Shown here: one piece after another, positions 16,094 through 21,951 of the stretch
Layout of the letters: every line of letters starts with the position of its first letter
How positions within the stretch are numbered: position 1 is the first letter of the stretch
Assembly: GCA_963646285.1 (NCBI GenBank)
Contig: CAVIWF010000045.1
Span: 1 to 21,951 of the forward strand
Origin: CAKUFA01 sp963646285
GTDB taxonomy: Bacteria > Bacillota > Clostridia > Christensenellales > Aristaeellaceae
DNA length: 21,951 nucleotides
Reading direction: 5' to 3'
Program-made: the position numbers and the translations under genes
The notes under the pieces: model-generated
The model's input: the letters and a program-made list of their open reading frames with translations, nothing else
Databases searched by the model: none
Told to the model about the DNA's origin: nothing

Positions 16094-16282
16094 CAGAGAA
16101 CGAGAAAATTGCTCAAAATATAACCAAAGTGACAACCGTGATGCAAGGAAATTCAAGGAGAATAACAGGCGGGAGCTGATAAAAGAATGACAATGCGTGA
16201 AAACAAACAAAAAATCCCCATGGCGAGCGAGAAAAGATGCGTAACAATCGACAAAAGCCATGAAATAAAAATGCCAAACCTA

Positions 16283-16311
16283 TTGACGGAATGGATAAGT
16301 TGTGGTATAGT
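16283..16311 (+). promoter_or_regulatory. Promoter of the lyase-like/ABC unit
   Basis: TTGACG (16283-16288) and TATAGT (16306-16311) are separated by 17 bases, about 60 bases before the start codon. The spacer holds one copy of the repeated motif GGAATGGATA (16288-16297), so a protein bound there would block polymerase directly. Confidence 0.8.
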
Positions 16312-16334
16312 TTTGGTAGACTTAATGAGCGCAA

Positions 16335-16365
16335 TGTATCCATTCCATCCATAGGAAGGGATACA
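16335..16365 (+). promoter_or_regulatory. Leader inverted repeat, candidate operator or RNA hairpin
   Basis: TGTATCCATTCC (16335-16346) and GGAAGGGATACA (16354-16365) form a 12-position stem with one A-G mismatch around a 7-base loop. The right arm contains the likely ribosome site GGAAGGG of the next gene. Each arm holds a copy of GGAAKGGATA, which also occurs between the -35 and -10 elements. It could be a repressor operator, a hairpin that hides the ribosome site, or both. Confidence 0.6.
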
Positions 16366-16370
16366 ATAAG

Positions 16371-18095
16371 ATGTTACAACCCCCCCGACCGTTGGAAGGA
16401 CGGTGCAAGAACCTGATGCTTCACTTATCTGAAATGATGGCAAGCCACGATGCCCTGATGGATCGCCTGATGGCAGCCCAGGAAACAGATCCCCAAAATC
16501 CTGATTTCGGCGGCTTCATTTATCCCAAGGCCATGATGGTGGAACCGAGAGAGAGCGGCTTCCGCCTGTCCGATTTGATTATTGGCTATATCTGCAAGGA
16601 AAGCCGCCACTATCATGAGGAGCGCACCGCCGAAGCCATTCGCCGCACCTTTGTCTACATGGAGCGTCATCAGCGCCCCGACGGCTGCTTCGATTTGTCC
16701 GGCTGCAATTTCGCATCTCCCCCGGACACGGCCTTCATGACCAATGCTATCTTCAACGCATGGTGGCTTATGGAAAAGCGCTGCGATGCAACCACCGAAT
16801 GGCTCAAGGCGCCGGTGAAGCACTTCATCGAAACCTGTGCAGAGGGAATCGCCGCTGGCGGCTTCCATACGCCGAACCACCGCTGGGCCATTTCCGCCTG
16901 CCTCAAGTGTGCATGGAAGGCAACGGGGCGCAAGGAATTCTCCGACCGGGCGGATCAGTATCTGGCGGAAGGCCTCGATATCAATGAGGATGGGGAGTTT
17001 GCCGAGCGCAGTGCCGGCAACTACAATCAGGTTAACGATGATCAGATGATCCGCCTGTACATCGGCACAGGGGAAAAGCGGTTCCTCGAAGCCAGCAAGG
17101 CAAACCTGGAAATGATGTTCGCTTACATCGACCCTGATGATTCCGTGTTTACGAACAACTCCACCCGTCAGGACAATGGGCGGAAGGTCTATCTGGATAC
17201 CTATTATATCCTTTTCCTGCTGACCGGCTACTTCCTCAAGGACAAGAAGCTGGCCAGTGCGGCGGAAGTCATGTACGCCACGGCGAAGCGTCACGGGATT
17301 GTATCCAACGGCATTGAATGGCTGCTCCTTTACGATGATCTGGACGGCTATGGGGATGACGAAACCTTCGACACCACCTGCATGACCAAGTACAGCCGCA
17401 TGTTCCCCGCCTCCCGCATTGCCCGGACAAGAAACGGAAATTATTCCTGGACCATCATGGAAGATCGGCCGAACTTCCTGTATTTCCAGAGCGGCGCACT
17501 GACGATGTATCTGGTGATTTACGCCAATGTCTGCGACCGGCGGCATTTCTCAGGTGAGAAAATGGAAGCGATTCCCGGCGGCTATCAAATGAAGTCCCAT
17601 GCGGCAGGATGGTACTATAAGCCCTTCTGGCCGAACCTGCCGGCAACGTCGGACTGGTGGGCAATGGATAACCCCCATACCCGGGAAAAGGTGCTGGGGC
17701 TGCCACTGGATATGACAGTGAGCGTTACGGATACCGGCGACGGCATTGATGTTGCCATCCATACAGAAGGCATTGACCGGGTACCCTTCCGCCTGGAAGC
17801 AGGGGTACTGCCCTGCAAGGTGCGCGGGGAGCAGTTCCTGATGGAGGGCAAGGCAGGAGAAAGCATCATCCTGATGAACGGCGAAGTGGAGTTGAGCAAT
17901 CAGGCAGGGGACGTGATTACCCTGTCCCCCGGCTTCTGCGAGCACGGGAACCTTGGCCGCTCCACCAACGCTTACCCCCAGAGTACAGACCACTTTACGC
18001 TGTACATGACGGACTTTACCCCCGTTGACCGGGTCATTCATCTGGGCACCAAACCCTTTGATCCCAGGTCCCTGAGGGGGAGCAGCAACCGCTGA
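16371..18095 (+). CDS. Alpha/alpha-toroid protein, putative polysaccharide-lyase-like enzyme
   Basis: 574 residues without a signal peptide, so cytoplasmic. Roughly residues 15-400 are repeated amphipathic helices as in alpha/alpha-toroid enzymes; the remainder is beta-rich, ending in a domain with few motifs. The blocks GGFHTPNHRWAIS (163-175) and AGNYNQVNDDQMIR (215-228) give a conserved-looking Asn-His-Arg-Trp and Tyr-Asn set, reminiscent of heparinase II/III-like and related lyases that use His/Tyr/Asn. I cannot place it in a numbered family. It heads an apparent operon with ABC transporter genes, and a GH105 able to process lyase products lies in the window. ATG 16371 has GGAAGGG ten bases upstream. 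A glycoside hydrolase of toroid fold is the main alternative. Confidence 0.6.
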   Translation: MLQPPRPLEGRCKNLMLHLSEMMASHDALMDRLMAAQETDPQNPDFGGFIYPKAMMVEPRESGFRLSDLIIGYICKESRHYHEERTAEAIRRTFVYMERHQRPDGCFDLSGCNFASPPDTAFMTNAIFNAWWLMEKRCDATTEWLKAPVKHFIETCAEGIAAGGFHTPNHRWAISACLKCAWKATGRKEFSDRADQYLAEGLDINEDGEFAERSAGNYNQVNDDQMIRLYIGTGEKRFLEASKANLEMMFAYIDPDDSVFTNNSTRQDNGRKVYLDTYYILFLLTGYFLKDKKLASAAEVMYATAKRHGIVSNGIEWLLLYDDLDGYGDDETFDTTCMTKYSRMFPASRIARTRNGNYSWTIMEDRPNFLYFQSGALTMYLVIYANVCDRRHFSGEKMEAIPGGYQMKSHAAGWYYKPFWPNLPATSDWWAMDNPHTREKVLGLPLDMTVSVTDTGDGIDVAIHTEGIDRVPFRLEAGVLPCKVRGEQFLMEGKAGESIILMNGEVELSNQAGDVITLSPGFCEHGNLGRSTNAYPQSTDHFTLYMTDFTPVDRVIHLGTKPFDPRSLRGSSNR

Positions 18096-18118
18096 TCAGA
18101 CCGATGGAAGGAATGTGA

Positions 18119-19090
18119 ATGCAAATGAGCAAGATTGCACGTGCAAGCAAGCCGACGCTTGGCGATCGGTTCTCCAGGACGATGCGCAGCTACTGGCGGT
18201 ATCGCTACCTGATGATCCTGCTGATCCCCAGCATCGTTGTGCTGCTGATCTTCAAGTACGAGCCCATGTACGGCGTGATCATTGCATTCAAGAACTTCAA
18301 GATCAAGCTGGGCATCACGGGCTCACCCTGGTACGATCCTTTCTGGGGCGTGTTCGCCAAGGCCTTCAGCAAGCCGGCGTTCTGGCAGGCATTCCAGAAC
18401 ACGGTGATCCTCGGCCTTATGAATTTCGTCATCGGTTTCCCCATGCCCATCATTCTGGCGCTCCTGCTCAATGAACTGCGCAACGAGCGGTACAAGAAAG
18501 TGGTTCAAACCTTCTCCTATCTGCCCCACTTCATTTCCTGGGTTACGCTCTCCGGCCTGTTCATTCAGCTGCTGTCCCCTTCCACGGGTCCCTTTGCAGC
18601 ACTGGCAAGGGCGTTCGGATTGACACCCTACTACTTCATGGGTGAGGTCAGCACCTTCCGTTGGGTGCTGGTTATCACCAACATCTGGAAGAGTGCAGGC
18701 TGGGGTTCCATCATCTATCTGGCTGCCCTTTCAGCCGTGGATCAGGAAATGTACGAGGCAGCCCTGATTGACGGCGCATCCCGGTTCCAGCGTGTGTGGT
18801 ACATTACCCTTCCGTCCATCCTGCCCACTGTTACGGTGATGCTGATTCTCCGCTCCGGCTCCATCCTGAGCGACAACTTCGATCAGGTGTACAACATGAT
18901 GAACAGCGCCGTGTACCGGGTATCGAACGTGCTGGGCGTTTACACCTATGACCTTGGCTTGAAGAACATGACAAACAGCTCCCTGGCAGAAGCAACGGCT
19001 GTGGGACTGTTCCGCAATGTGATTTCTCTGGCACTGGTGCTGATAACAAATGGCATTTCCAAGAAGATCAGCGACAATGGCATCTGGTAA
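18119..19090 (+). CDS. ABC sugar-transporter permease, LplB/YtcP-partner type (CUT1)
   Basis: 323 residues with six expected membrane segments and the long N-terminal cytoplasmic stretch of LplB-type permeases. The family start motif LLIPSIVVLLIFKYEPMYGV (34-53) is clear, and the ATPase-contacting EAA loop is EMYEAALIDGASRFQRV (210-226). Such permeases import oligosaccharides, often uronic-acid-containing ones in Firmicutes. The ATG follows AAGGA by six bases and lies 23 bases after the lyase-like gene. No ATPase gene is in the window; CUT1 importers of this class commonly use a shared MsmX-type ATPase encoded elsewhere. Confidence 0.93.
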   Translation: MQMSKIARASKPTLGDRFSRTMRSYWRYRYLMILLIPSIVVLLIFKYEPMYGVIIAFKNFKIKLGITGSPWYDPFWGVFAKAFSKPAFWQAFQNTVILGLMNFVIGFPMPIILALLLNELRNERYKKVVQTFSYLPHFISWVTLSGLFIQLLSPSTGPFAALARAFGLTPYYFMGEVSTFRWVLVITNIWKSAGWGSIIYLAALSAVDQEMYEAALIDGASRFQRVWYITLPSILPTVTVMLILRSGSILSDNFDQVYNMMNSAVYRVSNVLGVYTYDLGLKNMTNSSLAEATAVGLFRNVISLALVLITNGISKKISDNGIW

Positions 19091-19108
19091 GGAAGGAGGA
19101 GCATGCAT

Positions 19109-20020
19109 ATGACGACGGCGGTAAAGAAGCGTGGACACAGCAGCCGGATTAAGCGCACCACTGGCGAGCATATCTTTGATGTGATCAACGTGATCGTCCT
19201 CGGCCTGCTGGCACTGACGATGCTCTATCCCTTCTGGTACGAGCTGGCCCTGTCCCTGGCGGATGCGGAAAAGGTCGCCATCTCGAAGGTTTACATCTGG
19301 CCGGAGTACATGAGTTTGGAGAGCTACGCCAACGTGCTTTCCTCCAAGTACATTTATTACGGTTACTTCTGGACCATTGTCCGCACGGGTCTGGGCACTT
19401 TGGTGGCATTGCTGCTGGGCGTCCACTACGCCTACGCCCTGAGCAAGAAGGATTTCCCCAACCGGAATTTCTGGACGACTCTGCTGGTGATCACCATGTT
19501 CTTCTCCGGCGGCATGGTGCCGGAATACCTGCTCATCCGCAACCTGCAGCTGATTGACAGCATCTGGTCGCTGATTCTCCCCGGCGCCATCAGTGCATAC
19601 AACATTACCATCATGCGCAATTACCTGATGTCCCTGCCGGATTCTCTGGAGGAAAGTGCCCGAATCGACGGTGCCAATGACATTCTGATTCTCTATCGCA
19701 TTATCCTGCCCCTGTCCAAGCCCATTCTTGCTACTGTCGCCCTGTGGACGGCCGTGGGTCACTGGAATGCTTGGTTCGATGCCATGCTCTACGTTCATGA
19801 CACCACCAAGCAGGTGCTTGCCATTACCCTGCGCCGCATCGTGCTCCAAGGCTCCAACAGCGTGGTGAGCATGTCCGGCGAGGAAGTGAACACCAACATG
19901 ACCAGCGACACCATCAAGGCTGCTACCATCATGGTGGCAACGGTGCCCATCCTGTGCGTGTATCCCTTCGTGCAGAAGTACTTCGTCAAGGGCGTTATGG
20001 TCGGTTCTCTGAAGGGCTAA
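19109..20020 (+). CDS. ABC sugar-transporter permease, YtcP type (CUT1)
   Basis: 303 residues, the second permease of the importer, six membrane segments predicted by hydrophobicity. The N-terminal block IFDVINVIVLGLLALTMLYPF is typical of YtcP-like partners of LplB. The EAA loop is LEESARIDGANDILILYRI (180-198), and the C-terminus ends VKGVMVGSLKG as in this family. ATG 19103 lies only three bases after GGAGG (19095-19099), so ATG 19109, nine bases away, is preferred; the difference is two residues. Gap to the previous permease is 18 bases. It forms the membrane channel together with that protein. Confidence 0.93.
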   Translation: MTTAVKKRGHSSRIKRTTGEHIFDVINVIVLGLLALTMLYPFWYELALSLADAEKVAISKVYIWPEYMSLESYANVLSSKYIYYGYFWTIVRTGLGTLVALLLGVHYAYALSKKDFPNRNFWTTLLVITMFFSGGMVPEYLLIRNLQLIDSIWSLILPGAISAYNITIMRNYLMSLPDSLEESARIDGANDILILYRIILPLSKPILATVALWTAVGHWNAWFDAMLYVHDTTKQVLAITLRRIVLQGSNSVVSMSGEEVNTNMTSDTIKAATIMVATVPILCVYPFVQKYFVKGVMVGSLKG

Positions 20021-20046
20021 GGTTGCAGCGTGCTGCACTTCCCTTC
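20011..20046 (+). other. Intercistronic stem-loop before the solute-binding protein
   Basis: GAAGGG (20011-20016) pairs with CCCTTC (20041-20046), AAG (20019-20021) with CTT (20038-20040), and TGCAG (20024-20028) with CTGCA (20033-20037). This makes 14 base pairs with two 2-base bulges on one side. It spans the permease stop codon and has no T tract after it, so it looks more like a processing or stability element than a terminator. Confidence 0.55.
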
Positions 20047-20076
20047 TTGAGTATATACAACAAAGGAGGAGATCCC

Positions 20077-21705
20077 ATGCGTAAACTCGTCTCTCTGGCT
20101 GCCATCCTGTGTCTGCTGCTTACGATGGTTGTGATCCCGACGGCTTCCGCCGAAACGACGGAAATCGACTGGAGCACCCGGGACAAGGTAACCATTACAT
20201 GGACGACCTACTACACCGCACCGCCGGCTGAAGATGCCGTCATCATCAAGATGATCGAAGAGCGCTTCAATTGCGATATTGAAATGCTGCCCATCGACGA
20301 TGCCAACTTCAATGAGGTGCTGAACACCTACATCATGGGCGGCAACGTGCCTGACGTCATCCGCCTGAAGGATCCCAGCCAGTTCTCCGGCTATGTGGAT
20401 CAGGAAGTGCTGGGCGCCATCGACATGGACACCCTGCGCACCCTGGCTCCGAAGATCTGCGCCGCTATTGACAACTACGCCGACGGCTCCTTCTGGTCCT
20501 ACGGCGCTGTGGATGGCGTGCAGTACGGCATTCCCGCCATCGCTTCCGGCAACATGTTCCATCTGCCCGTTGTTTACAACGAAACCTGGCTGAAGAACCT
20601 GAACGCCGAAATCCCGACCACCTTGGACCAGTTCCACGACCTGATGGTTCGCTTCACCAAGGAAGATCCTGACGGCAACGGCGTGGACGACACCTACGGT
20701 CTGTCCTCCGACGGTCTGCGTGTGCTGTGGGGCGCTTATGGCGTGAACCCCGGTGCCTGCGACGGCCGCACCGACCACTCCTACTTCCAGCTGCTGGATG
20801 GCGAAGTGCAGTATGCTGCCGTCTCCAACCAGTACAAGGAAGCCCTGAAGGTTGCTCATGAATGGTACCTGGAAGGCATCATCGACCCTGAATTCGTCAC
20901 CGGCGAAAACACCGGCGGCTACTGGGCAATCTCTCACAGCCTGGTCAATCACCGCATCGGCATGACCGTCCGTGGTAACTACTATCACTGGGTAATGCCT
21001 GGTCAGTATCAGGTTTACGACACCGAAGGCAACCTGATCGACTGCGAAGCCGGCAACGTGGCCAAGGAATTCCTGGCAGTGAACCCCACCGAATCCGTCG
21101 TGCTGGGTCAGCCTGTTGAAGGCCCCTATGGCGCTGGCGTGAAGAGCTGGAACATGCTGTCTCAGTTCTACTGCTTCTCTGAAAGCGCAACCTCCAACCC
21201 CGACAAGTGGGAACGCATCTGCGCCATCATGGAATTCATGGATCGTCAGTATTCCGACGACGTGGAAACCTACACCAGCTGGTGGGAAGACGTTTACGGC
21301 GAAGTGAACAACTACTGGTACTGGCAGGATCCTGAAAACCACATTGCGTATACGACCGACGCCTTCCGTGAAAAGTATCCGGAATTCGCTTCTGTTGACG
21401 AGTACGGCCCGACCCAGTGGGGTCCTCAGCTGGCCATCCTGCTGCCTACCCGCGGCAACCTGTGGGCAGAAAGCATCAACTATGACGAGAAGGGCATCGT
21501 GAACCTGGTGCAGTTCTCTCTGCCGCTGATGGCTGAATATCAGAGCAACCTGACCCATCTGAAGGACACCTGGATGATCGACTTCATCACCGGTGCGAAG
21601 GATGTTGACGCTGATTGGGACGCTTACATTGCTGAAATGAACGCCTCCGGTCTGCAGGAAATGGTTGACGAAGTCCGTACCTGGTACGCATCTGCCACCA
21701 AGTAA
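20077..21705 (+). CDS. Extracellular solute-binding protein of the CUT1/LplA-like importer
   Basis: 542 residues, the length expected for the large solute-binding proteins that partner LplB/YtcP permeases. A signal peptide is obvious: MRK, then a hydrophobic core, then PTASA with likely signal-peptidase-I cleavage after A25. There is no lipobox cysteine at that site, although Gram-positive partners are usually lipoproteins. Mature protein begins ETTEIDWS and shows the family-like start WTTYYTAPPAEDAVIIKMIE and many aromatic residues suited to sugar stacking. The frame is open upstream to 19954, but that overlaps the permease; AAAGGAGGAG eight bases before ATG 20077 sets the start. Codon use is more biased (GAA, CTG, GGC) than in the iol genes, suggesting high expression. 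The ligand is unknown. Confidence 0.92.
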   Translation: MRKLVSLAAILCLLLTMVVIPTASAETTEIDWSTRDKVTITWTTYYTAPPAEDAVIIKMIEERFNCDIEMLPIDDANFNEVLNTYIMGGNVPDVIRLKDPSQFSGYVDQEVLGAIDMDTLRTLAPKICAAIDNYADGSFWSYGAVDGVQYGIPAIASGNMFHLPVVYNETWLKNLNAEIPTTLDQFHDLMVRFTKEDPDGNGVDDTYGLSSDGLRVLWGAYGVNPGACDGRTDHSYFQLLDGEVQYAAVSNQYKEALKVAHEWYLEGIIDPEFVTGENTGGYWAISHSLVNHRIGMTVRGNYYHWVMPGQYQVYDTEGNLIDCEAGNVAKEFLAVNPTESVVLGQPVEGPYGAGVKSWNMLSQFYCFSESATSNPDKWERICAIMEFMDRQYSDDVETYTSWWEDVYGEVNNYWYWQDPENHIAYTTDAFREKYPEFASVDEYGPTQWGPQLAILLPTRGNLWAESINYDEKGIVNLVQFSLPLMAEYQSNLTHLKDTWMIDFITGAKDVDADWDAYIAEMNASGLQEMVDEVRTWYASATK

Positions 21706-21750
21706 AAGCATTCGCAGCCTGCAAGCTGCTGAGTGGGAATAACGAAACAG

Positions 21751-21786
21751 GGCACCCCATGGTCAGCGTGACCATGGGGTGCCTTT
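21751..21786 (+). terminator. Terminator after the solute-binding protein gene
   Basis: A perfect 15-bp inverted repeat, 21751-21765 with 21769-21783, encloses GCG and is followed by a short TTT. The stem is very stable but the T tract is brief. It lies 46 bases after the stop codon. Confidence 0.8.
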
Positions 21787-21791
21787 GAACA

Positions 21792-21825
21792 TCGACAAAG
21801 TGGCAAGGCCACTTTGTCGAGTTTT
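21792..21825. terminator. Second stem-loop, possible terminator
   Basis: TCGACAAAGTGGC (21792-21804) pairs perfectly with GCCACTTTGTCGA (21808-21820) around AAG, followed by GTTTTG. It may back up the first terminator, or be part of a dispersed intergenic repeat. Confidence 0.6.
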
Positions 21826-21842
21826 GCACTCACTCACTGGTC

Positions 21843-21951
21843 GAACGGTTTCACCGTTCTCCCGGCCGTTCGTTCGTGTAATGAAGCTTTTTCTGACGAA
21901 AAAGCACGAAAATCGCCGCACAGGGGCTTCGCCCCGTTTAACGCCCCGAAG
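21843..21951. repeat. Hairpin-rich gene-free tail
   Basis: Three more short hairpins follow: GAACGGT/ACCGTTC (21843-21859, loop TTC), GCTTTTTC/GAAAAAGC (21886-21905, loop TGAC) and GGGGC/GCCCC (21923-21935, loop TTC). I see no coding frame here. The density of small hairpins suggests an intergenic repeat element or stacked terminators; the element may continue beyond the window. Confidence 0.45.

Noticed and set aside
16094..16282. Possible riboswitch or small RNA in the AT-rich divergent gap
   Set aside because: It lies upstream of the apparent plus-strand start and of the minus-strand promoter, and I see no stable multi-stem structure or known riboswitch core.
18731..20038. 435-codon minus-strand frame across the two permeases
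   Set aside because: His/Gln-rich shadow of two clear permease genes; no ribosome site or domain seen.
1..21951. CRISPR arrays, insertion sequences, transposases
   Set aside because: No regularly spaced repeats and no transposase-like protein or terminal inverted repeat pair found.

Overview
The window looks like a chromosomal carbohydrate-use region of a fairly GC-rich Firmicute, most likely a gut-type member of the Clostridia. This rests on strong AGGAGG-type ribosome binding sites, sigma-A-like promoters, and ABC permeases of the LplB/YtcP type common in that phylum. The species cannot be fixed from the sequence alone.

Layout: (1) a tRNA-Arg(CCG) with a near-consensus promoter and a terminator (95-258); (2) a minus-strand gene for a GH105-type unsaturated uronyl hydrolase (396-1436); (3) a long plus-strand unit (1617-14747) with a DeoR-type regulator and seven myo-inositol catabolism enzymes in the order iolR-J-C-A-G-B-D-E, followed by an unrecognised 226-residue protein, a GH38 alpha-mannosidase and a small HAD-fold protein, closed by a strong terminator; (4) a minus-strand MFS sugar-type transporter (14839-16023); (5) a plus-strand unit (16371-21705) with a cytoplasmic alpha/alpha-toroid protein resembling polysaccharide lyases, two CUT1-type ABC permeases and a secreted solute-binding protein; (6) a hairpin-rich, gene-free tail (21706-21951).

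How the genes fit together: IolG, IolE, IolD, IolB, IolC, IolJ and IolA give a complete route from myo-inositol to dihydroxyacetone phosphate and acetyl-CoA. No recognisable inositol permease (IolT/IolF type) is present. Instead the pathway shares its apparent transcription unit with an alpha-mannosidase and is flanked by an unsaturated-uronyl hydrolase, a lyase-like protein and two importers. My working inference is that the locus handles a glycoside containing inositol, mannose and uronic acid, such as a head group of the plant glycosyl-inositol-phosphoceramide kind or a mannosyl-inositol, rather than only free inositol. Supporting clues are two near-matches to the Bacillus IolR box in the promoter region shared by the GH105 gene and iolR. 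A separate repeated motif, GGAAKGGATA, surrounds the promoter of the lyase-like gene. These are hypotheses, not demonstrated facts.
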